Both the position numbers and the translations under genes were made by a program. The notes below the pieces were generated by a model. That model saw nothing but the letters and a program-made list of their open reading frames with translations. It had not been told where the DNA came from and made no database searches. Below, in pieces: positions 26,139-36,018 of a stretch of 64,000 nucleotides of DNA. The number at the start of each line of letters is the position of its first letter. The first letter of the stretch is position 1. The stretch comes from an uncultured Rhizobiaceae bacterium (GTDB lineage Bacteria > Pseudomonadota > Alphaproteobacteria > Rhizobiales > Rhizobiaceae), in the NCBI GenBank assembly GCA_947259295.1, contig CAMYMG010000058.1:1-64000 (forward strand), read 5' to 3'.

Positions 26139-27791
26139 CTACTCCTCGCGGAGCCCATGGATATGGCGCACGAGGCCGGCTGTCGAGGCGTCACTTTCGG
26201 AGGCATCCTGCTTGCCCTCGACAACGGGCAACAGGCCGGTGGCGAGTTCCTTGCCCAATTCCACGCCCCACTGGTCGAACGAATTGATGCCGAACATCAC
26301 GCCCTCGACGAAGACCCGATGCTCATAGAGCGCGATCAGCCGTCCGAACGTGTAGGGATCGAGCGTCTTGTAGATCAGCGTGATCGACGGCCGGTTGCCG
26401 GCGAACACGCGGTGCGGCGCGATCCGGTCGACCTCGGTGGCGTCCATGCCCTTGTCGAGCATCTGCGTGCGCGCTTCCTCCAGCGTGCGGCCCTTCATCA
26501 GGGCGGCGGACTGGGCGAGCACATTGGCAAGCAAAAGATCGTGGTGATGACGCAGATCCGGCTCGTGACCGACGGCTGCGGCCAGAAACTCGACCGGGAT
26601 GACATCGGTGCCCTGGTGCAGAAGCTGGAAGAAGGCGTGCTGGCCGTTGGTGCCGGGCTCGCCCCAGACCAGGGGGCCTGTCGGCGTCGCTGCCGCCGTG
26701 CCGTCGAGCGTGACGCGCTTGCCGTTCGATTCCATGTCGAGCTGCTGCAGATAGGCGGGAAAGCGCGACAGCCGCTGGTCGTAGGGGATGACGGCGCGCG
26801 CCGGATAACCGCAGATGACGCGGTGCCAGAAACCGACCAGACCCATCAGCAGCGGAATATTCTTTTCCGGCGGCGCGTTGCGGAAATGCTCGTCCATGGC
26901 GTGGGCGCCGGCCAGAAAAGCTCGGAAATTATCGGGGCCGACCGCGATCATGATCGGCAGGCCGATGGCGCCCCAGAGCGAATAGCGGCCGCCCACCCAG
27001 TCCCAGAAGCCGAACACGCGGTCGGAGGCGATGCCGAACTTCGCAACCTTGTCGAGCGCCGTGGAGACAGCGACGAAGTGCTTCGCGGTAGCGGACTTGC
27101 CAAGCGCGGCCTCGATCCACTTCTGCGCCGTCTCGGCGTTGGTCATGGTCTCGACCGTGGTGAAGGTCTTCGAGGCAATGATGAAGAGCGTGGTCTCTGG
27201 GTCGAGGCCCTTCAGCGTATCGTGGATATGCGCGCCATCGACATTGGAGACAAAGTGAGCCCGCGGTCCGTCGTGCCAGGGCGCCAGCGCCAGCGTCGCC
27301 ATGGCCGGACCGAGATCCGATCCGCCGATACCGATGTTGACGATGTCGGTGATCTTCTCTCCGGTCGCGCCGGCCGCAGTGCCCGAGCGGACGGCGTCGG
27401 AGAATTTCGCCATCGCATCGAGCACGGCATGCACATCGGCGATGATATCCTCGCCGTCGAGCGTCAGTTTCGCACCGCGCGGCGCGCGCAAGGCGGTGTG
27501 AAGGACGGCCCGGTTTTCGGTGATGTTGATCTTCTCTCCGGCGAACATGGAGTCACGGCGCTGTGGCACACCGGCGGCAACCGCGAGGTTCTGCAGAAGA
27601 CGCATTGTTTCGTCGGTGACGGCGCATTTCGACCAGTCGAACAGGAGGTCCTCGCTGGAGGCGGAGAACCGGCCGAAGCGGTCCGGATCCGCGGCGAACG
27701 CCGCCCGCATGTCACTTGGCGCTTGCGCACGATGATCGCGCAGCGCAGCAAGCTGCGCTTCAACGGGTGATTTTGCCACTGTGGACTCCAT
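26139..27791 (-). CDS. pgi: Glucose-6-phosphate isomerase
   Basis: This 550-residue cytoplasmic enzyme interconverts glucose-6-phosphate and fructose-6-phosphate. All family landmarks are visible: [39 protein letters not shown] and [13 protein letters not shown]. The ATG at 27791 is used; an in-frame GTG five codons upstream is an alternative, and neither has a strong ribosome site. It is the first gene of an operon with the HAD phosphatase (5 bp) and the SDR (30 bp). Confidence 0.96.
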   Translation of the reverse strand: MESTVAKSPVEAQLAALRDHRAQAPSDMRAAFAADPDRFGRFSASSEDLLFDWSKCAVTDETMRLLQNLAVAAGVPQRRDSMFAGEKINITENRAVLHTALRAPRGAKLTLDGEDIIADVHAVLDAMAKFSDAVRSGTAAGATGEKITDIVNIGIGGSDLGPAMATLALAPWHDGPRAHFVSNVDGAHIHDTLKGLDPETTLFIIASKTFTTVETMTNAETAQKWIEAALGKSATAKHFVAVSTALDKVAKFGIASDRVFGFWDWVGGRYSLWGAIGLPIMIAVGPDNFRAFLAGAHAMDEHFRNAPPEKNIPLLMGLVGFWHRVICGYPARAVIPYDQRLSRFPAYLQQLDMESNGKRVTLDGTAAATPTGPLVWGEPGTNGQHAFFQLLHQGTDVIPVEFLAAAVGHEPDLRHHHDLLLANVLAQSAALMKGRTLEEARTQMLDKGMDATEVDRIAPHRVFAGNRPSITLIYKTLDPYTFGRLIALYEHRVFVEGVMFGINSFDQWGVELGKELATGLLPVVEGKQDASESDASTAGLVRHIHGLREE

Positions 27792-27956
27792 GATCGAAGG
27801 GTTCACGGCATCTTAAGGGAACTTGCCGGGGCGGCGAAAGACCGCGGCGCCGATTCAATGTTGGAATCGCCCGATTGCCGGCGCGGAATTGGGCCAGCAA
27901 GCAAGCATCACTGGTATAGATCATAACAATCAGAAAAATTCATTGGCGCAACGATT

Positions 27957-27984
27957 TGGACCACAGCTACAAATTGCTGGTCCA
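27957..27984. promoter_or_regulatory. Candidate MocR-regulator site upstream of its own gene
   Basis: TGGACCA at 27957-27963 and TGGTCCA at 27978-27984 form an inverted pair whose equivalent positions are 21 bp apart, i.e. two helical turns on one face. The same heptamers recur before the methyltransferase gene at 29535-29639. Their position about 35-60 bases before the regulator ATG suggests autoregulation. Confidence 0.55.
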
Positions 27985-28017
27985 GAAATTGCCGGCTGGA
28001 TGCAGGAGGAGCGTGAA

Positions 28018-29511
28018 ATGCCACAGAGAAACGACGCAGCCATCTGGTCCGGCCTGTTCCATATATCGGCCGAATCCGGACAAACCCTCCAGGCGCAGAT
28101 CAGGCAGGCGATTGTCGCTGCAATTCTCGATAGACAGATCGCCGCCTCGATGCCGCTGCCTTCATGCCGCATCCTGGCTGAGAAGCTCGGCGTGGCGCGC
28201 GGCACCGTGGTGCTGGCTTTCCAACAACTTGTCGACCAGGGTTTTTTGGTGGCGCGCGAGCGGCGCGGACACTTCGTCAATCCCGATGTCCTGGCCACGC
28301 CGGCCAAGCCGCACCACAAGGCAGCCGACAACGTCAACGAGATCGACTGGAAGTCGCGGCGCAAGATTTCGGCCAGCGACATGCCCGGACCTTCCAACCA
28401 CCAGAACTGGATAAAGTCTTCCTATCCATTCGTGTACGGCCAGTTCGACCCGGCGCTGTTTCCAACGGCCGAGTGGCGCGAATGCAACCGCATGGCGCTG
28501 GCGGTGCTGGAAATCCGCAACTGGGCGGCGGACATGGTCGACCGCGACGACCCGCTGCTAATCGAGCAGATCCAGGCACGGCTGCTGCCGCGGCGCGGCA
28601 TCTTCGCCAATCCCGACGAGATCATCGTGACGCTCGGCGCCCAGAACGCGCTCTACATGCTGGCCAATCTCCTGATGAGCAAGGGCTCCAAGGTGGCGAT
28701 GGAGGATCCGGGCTATCCCGACGCTCGCTCCATCTTCCGGCTCGCCGGCGCCGACATCCACGCAACGCCGGTGGACAGCCAAGGCATTGTTACCAAGGAG
28801 ATTCCCAACGATGCGGGCTTCGTCTTCGTGACACCCAGCCACCATTGCCCGACCATGGTTCCGCTGAGCACCGAGCGCAGGAGCGACCTTCTGGCGCGGG
28901 CCAGCCGCAACAACCAGATCATCATCGAGGACGGCTATGACAGCCAGTTGATCGACGAGGCGCCGCAGCAGGCGCTGAAGAGCCTCGACCGCTCCGGCCG
29001 CGTCATCTATGTCGGCTCGATGTCAAAGACGCTGGCGCCGGGCCTGCGGCTTGGCTACATCGTCGCCGACGCCGGACTCATTGCGGAACTGAGGGCGCTG
29101 CGCCGTTTCATGCTGCGCCATCCGCCGGCCAACAACCAGCGCGCCGTGGCGCTGTTCCTTTCCCTCGGCCACCACGAGGCACTGGTCAGGCGGCTTTCGA
29201 CAGCGTTCGACGAGCGGCGCAAGCGCCTTGTTCAGGCGATCACGGCCTTCCTGCCGGAATGGCGCTCGACGGATTCGGCTGGCGGCGCATCGCTGTGGCT
29301 GGAGGGTCCGCGCGGCATCAATGCGCGCGGCCTTGCCGAGGCGGCAGCGGCGCGCAGTGTTATCATCGAACCGGGCGACCGCTTCTTCGACAGCACCAGC
29401 CAGCCGTCACGCTTCATGCGGCTCGGCATATCGTCGATCGCCCTGCAACATATCGAGCCGGGCATCCGCGAACTGGCAACGGCGGCCGGTCGCAGGCCGG
29501 CCGCCGCATAG
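28018..29511 (+). CDS. MocR/PdxR-type transcriptional regulator (GntR HTH plus aminotransferase fold)
   Basis: This 497-residue fusion regulator has an N-terminal winged GntR HTH (about 15-85, containing LAEKLGVARGTVVLAFQQL). A class I aminotransferase-like domain binding PLP follows, with the Schiff-base lysine in SMSKTLAPGLRLG (about residue 341). The start at 28018 follows a strong GGAGGAGC site; the frame extends 65 codons further without support. MocR proteins sense amines or PLP adducts. It lies directly before a trimethylamine-methyltransferase-family gene, which shares its candidate operators and is the likely target. Confidence 0.9.
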   Translation: MPQRNDAAIWSGLFHISAESGQTLQAQIRQAIVAAILDRQIAASMPLPSCRILAEKLGVARGTVVLAFQQLVDQGFLVARERRGHFVNPDVLATPAKPHHKAADNVNEIDWKSRRKISASDMPGPSNHQNWIKSSYPFVYGQFDPALFPTAEWRECNRMALAVLEIRNWAADMVDRDDPLLIEQIQARLLPRRGIFANPDEIIVTLGAQNALYMLANLLMSKGSKVAMEDPGYPDARSIFRLAGADIHATPVDSQGIVTKEIPNDAGFVFVTPSHHCPTMVPLSTERRSDLLARASRNNQIIIEDGYDSQLIDEAPQQALKSLDRSGRVIYVGSMSKTLAPGLRLGYIVADAGLIAELRALRRFMLRHPPANNQRAVALFLSLGHHEALVRRLSTAFDERRKRLVQAITAFLPEWRSTDSAGGASLWLEGPRGINARGLAEAAAARSVIIEPGDRFFDSTSQPSRFMRLGISSIALQHIEPGIRELATAAGRRPAAA

Positions 29512-29534
29512 TCTCCAAGACGCCGGCCAAATTC

Positions 29535-29639
29535 TGGTCCAACCTACGCGCTCCAGTGGCCCTATTTGCGGCCAATGGCGCGCGCATAGTCGCGGCAAGA
29601 GCGGGACGATACCGGTCCAGCGTGGACCAATCGGGACCA
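29535..29639. promoter_or_regulatory. Candidate MocR operator cluster before the methyltransferase gene
   Basis: The 156-bp gap holds TGGTCCA (29535-29541) and a tight array of CGGTCCA (29613-29619), TGGACCA (29623-29629) and GGGACCA (29633-29639). The array members are spaced exactly 10 bp, ending about 28 bases before the ATG at 29668. The match to 27957-27984 supports a common regulator. Confidence 0.6.
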
Positions 29640-29667
29640 GCCTTTGGCGATGGGTTGGAGGTTCGGC

Positions 29668-31257
29668 ATGTCGGTTGTGTTGGAGCAGCAGGAGACACCC
29701 GTCGAACGAAACTCGCGACGCTCCGGCGGACGCGAGGCGCGCCGCGCGATGCGGGCGGCGCCGCTTGCCGACGATGTTCGCCCGATCCGGCCGGGACTTG
29801 AAGGCGGAACCTACAAGGCGCTCGCAGAAAACGATCTTGAGCGCATCCACGAAGCGGTTCTGACGCTGCTGGAAACGGTCGGCTTCGCCAACGCCATTCC
29901 AAGCTGCATAGAGGCGCTGACCAGGGTCGGCGCCAGCCATGATGCCGATGGCCGCATCCGCTTCCCCCGCGCCCTCGTGATGGACACGATCAAGAACGCG
30001 GCGCGCAACATAACGCTGCACGGCCAGGATCCGAAGCACGACATGCTGATCCAAGGCAAGCGCGTGCATTACGGAACGGCTGGTGCGGCGGTGCATCTGG
30101 TGGATGTCGAAAAGCACGAATACCGCGAGTCGCTGCTGCAGGACATCTACGACGCGGCCCGCATCGTCGACGGGCTCGACAATATCCATTTCTTCCAGCG
30201 GCCGATGGTGCCGCGCGACATTCCCGACCCCGCCGAGATGGACTTCAACACGCTTTATGCCTGCGTGATGGGTACATCGAAGCATGTCGGCACGAGCTTC
30301 ACCGTGCGCGAGAACGTCGCGCCGGCGCTGGAGATGCTCTATGCGATGGCCGGCGGCGAGGAGAATTTCCGCGCCCGCCCGTTCGTTTCGAATTCCAACT
30401 GCTTCGTCGTGCCGCCAATGAAATTCGCTGAGGACGCCTGCGGCGTGCTTGAAGCCTGCGTCGAGGGTGGCATTCCGATCCTGCTCCTGTCGGCTGGACA
30501 GGCCGGCGCGACTGCGCCGGCGGCAATCGCTGGCGCGGTGGTGCAGGCCGTGGCCGAAGTGCTCGCCGGCCTTGTCTATGTCAACGCAATTGCGCCCGGC
30601 CATCCCTGCATTTTCGGCACATGGCCGTTCGTCTCGGACCTGAGGACCGGCGCAATGTCGGGCGGTTCGGCCGAGCAGGCGCTATTGACCGCTGCCTGCG
30701 CGCAGATGGCGCAGTTCTACAACCTGCCGGGCGGCTCGGCAGCAGGCATGGCCGATTCCAAATTGCCAGACATCCAGTCCGGCTACGAAAAGGGCATCAC
30801 CAATGTGATGGCCGGGCTTTCGGGCCTCAACCTCGTCTATGAATCGGCGGGCATGCATGCCTCGCTGCTCGGCTTCTGCCTGGAAAGCCTGATCATCGAC
30901 AACGACATGCTCGGCCACTGCCAGCGCTGCGTGCGCGGCATCGAGGTGACCGACGCGGCACTGTCGATCGACACGATTGCGGAAGTCTGCATGCAGGGTC
31001 CAGGCCACTATCTTGGCAACGAGCAGACGCTGAAGCTGATGCAGACCGAGTATTTCTACCCGGCGATCGGTGACCGCTTCTCGCCCAAGGAGTGGAACGA
31101 GAAGGGCAAGCCGGACATCCTGACGCGCGCCATCGCCGAGAAGAAGCGGATCCTGAGCGAACGTTTTCCGAGCCACGTGCCTCGTTCCATGGACGACAGG
31201 CTGCGGTTGCGCTTCGGCGAAATGATCAAGCTGCCACGCAGCGGCATGGGCCACTGA
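29668..31257 (+). CDS. Trimethylamine methyltransferase (MttB) family protein, non-pyrrolysine
   Basis: This 529-residue MttB-superfamily protein reads through without any in-frame amber codon. It therefore belongs to the non-pyrrolysine branch that includes glycine-betaine:corrinoid methyltransferases. GTTGGAGG precedes the ATG at 29668. Conserved-looking stretches include the Gly-rich GGSAAGMADSKLPD region (about 360-375). It would demethylate a quaternary or tertiary amine and pass the methyl group to a corrinoid protein. No corrinoid protein gene is adjacent, so the partner must be elsewhere. Regulation by the upstream MocR protein is likely. Confidence 0.88.
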   Translation: MSVVLEQQETPVERNSRRSGGREARRAMRAAPLADDVRPIRPGLEGGTYKALAENDLERIHEAVLTLLETVGFANAIPSCIEALTRVGASHDADGRIRFPRALVMDTIKNAARNITLHGQDPKHDMLIQGKRVHYGTAGAAVHLVDVEKHEYRESLLQDIYDAARIVDGLDNIHFFQRPMVPRDIPDPAEMDFNTLYACVMGTSKHVGTSFTVRENVAPALEMLYAMAGGEENFRARPFVSNSNCFVVPPMKFAEDACGVLEACVEGGIPILLLSAGQAGATAPAAIAGAVVQAVAEVLAGLVYVNAIAPGHPCIFGTWPFVSDLRTGAMSGGSAEQALLTAACAQMAQFYNLPGGSAAGMADSKLPDIQSGYEKGITNVMAGLSGLNLVYESAGMHASLLGFCLESLIIDNDMLGHCQRCVRGIEVTDAALSIDTIAEVCMQGPGHYLGNEQTLKLMQTEYFYPAIGDRFSPKEWNEKGKPDILTRAIAEKKRILSERFPSHVPRSMDDRLRLRFGEMIKLPRSGMGH

Positions 31258-31279
31258 GCCTACTGTCCGGATCGCTCCG

Positions 31280-32182
31280 CTAGACCTTTGCCCCCGACAG
31301 AGCGGCTTTCAAGCGGGGTGCGGCGAAGTCGAGGAATGCCCGGAGCTTGATCGGCAACAGCCCTTGCCCGGCATGCACAAGGCTGACCTGCCACGGCGCC
31401 GGCTCGAAATCCCGCAGCACGATATCGAGCAAGCCGTCTGGCCGAACCGCCACCTGATAGGAGAGCACACGCGTCAGACCTAGGCCGGCAATGGCGGCAT
31501 CGATGGCCGCCTCGGCGGTGTTGACGACGAGCCGGGATCGCACGGCGACCGACTGTTCGGACTTGCCCGCGCCAAAGGTCCAGGCGGACGGCGAGGCCAA
31601 CCCGTTCATGGTTATGCAGGCATGGCCCGCCAGATCGCGCGGCGTCTGTGGGATACCGTTCCTGGAAAAATAGCCCGGGCTGCCGCAGACGACACGGCGA
31701 ATTTCGCCAACCCTGATCGCGATCAGGCTGCTGTCGGGCAGGGATCCGATGCGCAAGGCGACATCGACATGCTCGTCGAGGAGGTGAACGACCCGGTCAA
31801 CCAGCATCAGCCTGATGTCGATCTCGGGATATCGGGTTAGAAAAGCGGTCACCAGCGGCAGCACGTGAAGACGGCCGAAGACGACCGGCGCAGTGATGAC
31901 GAGATCGCCCTTCGGCGCGCTGTATTCACCGGACGCCGCGCGCTCCGCTTCCTCGACATCGGCCAGTATGCGCCTGCAGGCAGCAACATAAGAGTGTCCG
32001 GCTTCGGTGAGCACGATGCTGCGACTGGAGCGAATGAACAGGCGTGTGCCGAGCTGCGCCTCCAGGTCCGAAATCTTGCGGCTGACGGTCGACAGAGGCG
32101 AACCGATGCGCCGCGCGGCCGCCGAAAGGCTGCCGGTTTCGACGACGGCCACTAACACCGACATGGCATCCAGGCGATCCAT
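31280..32182 (-). CDS. LysR family transcriptional regulator
   Basis: This 300-residue LTTR has an N-terminal HTH (about 1-60, with [25 protein letters not shown]) and a periplasmic-binding-protein-like effector domain (about 90-295). The start at 32182 follows GGGAGG; an ATG four codons earlier is less well placed. It is divergent from the NTF2-like gene at 32397 with about 214 bp between them, the classic arrangement for an LTTR controlling its neighbour. Confidence 0.92.
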   Translation of the reverse strand: MDRLDAMSVLVAVVETGSLSAAARRIGSPLSTVSRKISDLEAQLGTRLFIRSSRSIVLTEAGHSYVAACRRILADVEEAERAASGEYSAPKGDLVITAPVVFGRLHVLPLVTAFLTRYPEIDIRLMLVDRVVHLLDEHVDVALRIGSLPDSSLIAIRVGEIRRVVCGSPGYFSRNGIPQTPRDLAGHACITMNGLASPSAWTFGAGKSEQSVAVRSRLVVNTAEAAIDAAIAGLGLTRVLSYQVAVRPDGLLDIVLRDFEPAPWQVSLVHAGQGLLPIKLRAFLDFAAPRLKAALSGAKV

Positions 32183-32396
32183 AATGCCTCCCATAATCCG
32201 GCAGACTGTCTCCCGATATTGGCGGATAGTTGCGGAGATTGGAAGGTCTTATATCCAGGCGGTCGTCATTGGCGTGGAATGTCGCAATCGCACGAGCCAG
32301 TGCTTGAACAGAGCCATCCCGCGGCAACCTAGTCCGCTGGCGGTGCGCCTGCTTCGTGAGGCGCCATCGCAGTCAGTGTCGCTTGAGGAGAGACCC

Positions 32397-32861
32397 ATGG
32401 ACCGCCCACCCCTGCCCCCGTTCAACGCCGAAACCGCCGCCCAGAAGGCGCGCGGCGCCGAAGATGCGTGGAACTCGCGCGATCCGGCAAAGGTCGCGCT
32501 CGCCTATACCGAGGACAGCGTCTGGCGAAACCGCTCGGAGTTTCTCACCGGCCGCAAGGCGATCGAGGGTTTCCTGACGCGCAAGTGGAACAGGGAACTC
32601 GATTACCGGCTGATCAAGGAACTGTGGGCGTTCCACGACAACCGCATTGCCGTCCGCTTCGCCTATGAATGGCACGACGACAGCGGCCAGTGGTTCCGCG
32701 CCTACGGGAACGAGAACTGGGAATTCGACGAGCATGGCCTGATGCGCAGGCGCATCGCCAGCATCAACGACCTGCCGATCGCTGAGGCAGATCGCAAGTA
32801 TCACTGGCCGCTCGGCCGACGGCCCGACGACCATCCCGGCCTGAGCGAGCTCGGGCTCTAG
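32397..32861 (+). CDS. DUF1348/NTF2-like small protein
   Basis: This 154-residue protein starts at an ATG with GAGGAGAG upstream. The sequence ([10 protein letters not shown] near 20-30, [31 protein letters not shown]) has the cone-shaped SnoaL/NTF2 layout of the DUF1348 family. Members act as isomerases, cyclases or hydrolases on small substrates, or have no known function. It is first in an operon with a flavin/PLP-type oxidoreductase, and the divergent LysR gene is its likely regulator. Confidence 0.85.
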   Translation: MDRPPLPPFNAETAAQKARGAEDAWNSRDPAKVALAYTEDSVWRNRSEFLTGRKAIEGFLTRKWNRELDYRLIKELWAFHDNRIAVRFAYEWHDDSGQWFRAYGNENWEFDEHGLMRRRIASINDLPIAEADRKYHWPLGRRPDDHPGLSELGL

Positions 32862-32879
32862 GCAAAGCAAGAGGTAGTA

Positions 32880-33491
32880 ATGTCATACGCCTATTCGAGC
32901 GACGTAGCCTTCACGCCAGCCGTGAAGGCTATTCAGGCGCGCAAGGGCTCGCGCGACGGCTATGCGCATATGGAAGAAAAGGGCGGCTGGGAAACGCATA
33001 TCCCGCCCGACCTGAAGCAATTCATCGAGTCGCAGACCAGCGTTTTCCTGGCAACCGTGAACGCGGAAGGCCAGCCCTATATCCAGCATCGCGGCGGCCC
33101 GGCGGGTTTCCTGCGGGTGATCGATGACCGGACGATCGGCTTCGTCGATTTCACCGGGAACCGGCAGTACATCACGGCCGGAAACCTTGCCGAGAACGCC
33201 AAGGCTCATCTCTTCCTGATCGACTACGTCAACCGGCGCAGGGTGAAGATCTGGGGCACTGCCAGGGTGGTCGAGGGCGACGCGGATTTGATCGACAGCT
33301 TGATGCCCACGCACTACCGGGCGCGGCCCGAGCAGGTGATGCTGTTCACCGTGACGGCTTGGGACGCCAATTGCCCGCAGCATATTCCGCAGCGATTCGA
33401 AGCGGCAGACGTCGCCGCAGCGCTGGCGGAGCGCGACGGGCGCATCGCCGAGCTCGAAGCCGAAGTGGCGAGGCTGACAGCGCCGGCGTGA
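32880..33491 (+). CDS. Pyridoxamine 5'-phosphate oxidase-like flavoprotein
   Basis: This 203-residue protein has a PNPOx-like split barrel (about 45-165): TSVFLATVNAEGQPYIQHRGG, FVDFTGNRQY, RRRVKIWGTARVV. The family binds FMN or F420 and reduces or oxidises small molecules; PNPOx-like proteins of this type are not the true vitamin B6 enzyme. The C-terminal tail (about 180-203) is a short coiled-coil-like helix. It lies 18 bp after the NTF2-like gene and ends in a hairpin facing the convergent dehydratase gene. Confidence 0.85.
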   Translation: MSYAYSSDVAFTPAVKAIQARKGSRDGYAHMEEKGGWETHIPPDLKQFIESQTSVFLATVNAEGQPYIQHRGGPAGFLRVIDDRTIGFVDFTGNRQYITAGNLAENAKAHLFLIDYVNRRRVKIWGTARVVEGDADLIDSLMPTHYRARPEQVMLFTVTAWDANCPQHIPQRFEAADVAAALAERDGRIAELEAEVARLTAPA

Positions 33492-33501
33492 CTGCCGGCG
33501 C
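33480..33501 (+). terminator. Hairpin between convergent genes
   Basis: A perfect 8-bp GC-only stem (GCGCCGGC with GCCGGCGC) and a 6-base loop contain the stop codon of the upstream gene. It has no T tract, so termination is only suggested by its place between convergent genes. Confidence 0.4.
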
Positions 33502-33508
33502 GTTCAGG

Positions 33509-35311
33509 TCAGTGGTTGTCTCTCGGTGTGCCCCTGGTGTGGGCGACATCGAGATATTTGGTCGCCGGCTTCAGCACCATGCCTTCCGAAAACTGGTCGA
33601 CGATCCCGCGCTGGATTTCCTGCCAGGGTGTCTGGTGCTCGGGGTACTTGTAGCCGCCATTGTTCTGCAGGTCGGCGCGGCGACTCGTGAGTTCGTCGTC
33701 GCTGATCAGGATGTCGGCCGTGCCCTTGCGCAGGTCGATGCGGACGCGATCGCCGGTCCTGACCAGTGCAAGGCCGCCACCGATGGCGGCTTCTGGCGAG
33801 GCATTCAGGATGGAGGGCGAGCCCGAAGTTCCCGACTGTCGGCCATCGCCGACGCAGGCGAGCGCATGGATGCCTTTCTTGATGAGATAGGCCGGCGGCT
33901 GCATGTTGACGACCTCCGCACCGCCCGGATAGCCGACCGGGCCGGCACCGCGCATGAACAGGATGCTGTGCTCGTCGATGGCCTCGGCAGGGTCGTCGAT
34001 GCGGGCGTGGTAGTCCTCCGGCCCGTCGAAAACCACGGCATTGCCCTCGAAGGCCTCCGGGTCGTTGGGATTGGAGAGGTAGCGCTGGCGAAATTCCGGC
34101 GAGACGCCGCTGATCTTCATGATGGCGCTGTCGAAGAGATTGCCGCTGAGGTTGACGAAGCCGGCATCGGCCATCAGGGGCTTGCTGACCGGATAAATCA
34201 CGTCGGGGTTCTCGTTGGTGGCCCCTTTGCAATTTTCCGCCATGGTCTTGCCGTTGACCGTCAGCGCGTCGGGATGCGGCAGCAGGCCGCCCTTCATCAG
34301 TTCCATGACCACGGCCGGCACGCCGCCGGCATGGTGGTAGTCCTCGCCGAGATACTCGCCTGATGGCTGCAGGTTGACGAGCAGCGGGATCTTGTGGCCG
34401 ACCGCCTGCCAGTCATTGTTGTCGAGCTTGACGCCGAGGTGACGCGCAATGGCGTTGAGATGGATCGGCGCGTTGGTGGAGCCGCCGATCGCCGAGTTGA
34501 CGACGATGGCGTTCTCGAAGGCTTCGCGCGTCATGATCTGCGACGGCTTCAGGTCCTCGTGGACCATGCCGACGATGCGCTTGCCGGTTTCATAGGCGAC
34601 CTGGCCACGCTCGCGGTAGGGAGCGGGAATGGCGGCCGATCCTGGAAGCTGCATGCCGAGAGCCTCGGCAAGGGAGTTCATGGTGGTCGCCGTCCCCATG
34701 GTGTTGCAGTAGCCGACGGACGGCGCCGATGAGGCAACGATGTCCATGAACTCGTCATAGCCGATCTCGCCTGCCGACAGGCGCTGGCGCGACTCCCAGA
34801 CGATGGTGCCCGAACCGGTGCGCTTGCCCTTATGCCAGCCGTTGAGCATCGGGCCGACGGAAAGCGCGATCGCCGGGATGTTGACCGTCGCGGCAGCCAT
34901 CAGAAGCGCCGGCGTGGTCTTGTCGCAGCCGATCGTCAACACCACACCGTCAAGCGGGTAGCCGTAAAGCACTTCGACGAGCGACAGGTAGGCGAGGTTG
35001 CGGTCGAGCGCGGCGGTCGGGCGCTTGCCGGTTTCCTGGATCGGGTGGCAGGGAAACTCGAAAGGTACGCCGCCGGCCGCTTCGATGCCGGCACGAACGC
35101 GCTTGGCGAGATCGAGGTGATGACGGTTGCAGGGCGACAGGTCGGAACCCGTCTGGGCAATGCCGATCAGCGGCTTGCCGGACTGCAACTCTTCGCGGGT
35201 CAGACCATAATTCAGGTAGCGCTCGAGATAGAGCGCGGTCATGCCCGGGTTGTCGGGATTGTTGAACCACTCCTGCGAGCGGAATTTTTTCGGGGTCGTC
35301 GGGCCTGCCAT
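33509..35311 (-). CDS. IlvD/Edd family dehydratase, sugar-acid (xylonate) type
   Basis: This 600-residue Fe-S dehydratase has the N-terminal FRSQEWF...[12 protein letters not shown] region, then Cys in SPCNRHH and GCDKTTP, which are the cluster ligands, and a C-terminal [21 protein letters not shown]. From memory it resembles Caulobacter D-xylonate dehydratase more than the dihydroxy-acid dehydratase of branched-chain synthesis. It would convert an aldonate to a 2-keto-3-deoxy acid. A GGAGA site supports the ATG at 35311. No other sugar-acid genes adjoin. Confidence 0.87.
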   Translation of the reverse strand: MAGPTTPKKFRSQEWFNNPDNPGMTALYLERYLNYGLTREELQSGKPLIGIAQTGSDLSPCNRHHLDLAKRVRAGIEAAGGVPFEFPCHPIQETGKRPTAALDRNLAYLSLVEVLYGYPLDGVVLTIGCDKTTPALLMAAATVNIPAIALSVGPMLNGWHKGKRTGSGTIVWESRQRLSAGEIGYDEFMDIVASSAPSVGYCNTMGTATTMNSLAEALGMQLPGSAAIPAPYRERGQVAYETGKRIVGMVHEDLKPSQIMTREAFENAIVVNSAIGGSTNAPIHLNAIARHLGVKLDNNDWQAVGHKIPLLVNLQPSGEYLGEDYHHAGGVPAVVMELMKGGLLPHPDALTVNGKTMAENCKGATNENPDVIYPVSKPLMADAGFVNLSGNLFDSAIMKISGVSPEFRQRYLSNPNDPEAFEGNAVVFDGPEDYHARIDDPAEAIDEHSILFMRGAGPVGYPGGAEVVNMQPPAYLIKKGIHALACVGDGRQSGTSGSPSILNASPEAAIGGGLALVRTGDRVRIDLRKGTADILISDDELTSRRADLQNNGGYKYPEHQTPWQEIQRGIVDQFSEGMVLKPATKYLDVAHTRGTPRDNH

Positions 35312-35520
35312 GATGGTCTCCGGAAAATTGCCCCGCATCGATATGACAACGTCACAGCAGCGGCAAGGGGGCGTAGCCTTTTGCTGGCCTGAAATATTCG
35401 CTTTTGTCGGACAAATATAAGATGGCAGGCCTGGCGCTGCCAGTGAGCCAGCACTTTGGTGCGATAGACAGGCGCCGGACGCTGCGCTACGGCTGCGGCA
35501 GAATTTGCGTGGAGGACGTC

Positions 35521-35973
35521 ATGGCTTTGGTGATCGAAGGCGAGGAGCGTGTTGACGCGCCGGTGGAAAAGGTCTGGGCGGCGCTCAACGATCCGGACAT
35601 GCTGAAAGAATGCATTCCAGGCTGTCAATCGCTGGAAAAGAAGTCCGACAATGAACTCGCTGCGAAGGTCGTGCTCAAGGTGGGGCCGATCAAGGCAACC
35701 TTTGCCGGCGAGGTGACGCTGACCAATCTCAACCCACCGCATTCCTACACGATCACCGGCGAAGGCAAGGGCGGTATCGCCGGCTTCGCCAAGGGCGGCG
35801 CCGACGTGGTGCTGGTCGAGGACGGGCCAAACGCCACGATCCTGAAATATGCCGCCAAGGCCGATGTCGGCGGCAAGATGGCGCAGCTCGGCAGCCGCCT
35901 GATGGAATCGACCTCGAAGAAGCTCGCCGGCCAGTTTTTCTCGACGCTGAACGAGAAGGTCAGCGCCGCGTAG
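35521..35973 (+). CDS. coxG: CoxG-like SRPBCC protein (CO dehydrogenase subunit G family)
   Basis: This 150-residue protein starts at an ATG after GGAGG. It has the SRPBCC/START-like helix-grip pattern of CoxG (VDAPVEKVWAALNDPDMLKECIPGC near the start, GGIAGFAKGGADV in the middle). CoxG proteins anchor or mature molybdenum hydroxylases at the membrane. No cox structural genes are next to it, so it may serve a remote xanthine/CO dehydrogenase-family enzyme. It is convergent with apbC. Confidence 0.85.
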   Translation: MALVIEGEERVDAPVEKVWAALNDPDMLKECIPGCQSLEKKSDNELAAKVVLKVGPIKATFAGEVTLTNLNPPHSYTITGEGKGGIAGFAKGGADVVLVEDGPNATILKYAAKADVGGKMAQLGSRLMESTSKKLAGQFFSTLNEKVSAA

Positions 35974-36018
35974 GAGGCCAGGGCAAGCTACGCCGCAACA
36001 CCCGTAAGCTCCGCTTAT

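Noticed and set aside
26136-27770. Long open frame opposite pgi
   Set aside because: Antisense to an unmistakable glucose-6-phosphate isomerase.
29668-31257. Pyrrolysine-containing trimethylamine methyltransferase
   Set aside because: The reading frame contains no in-frame TAG and is full length, so the protein belongs to the non-pyrrolysine branch.
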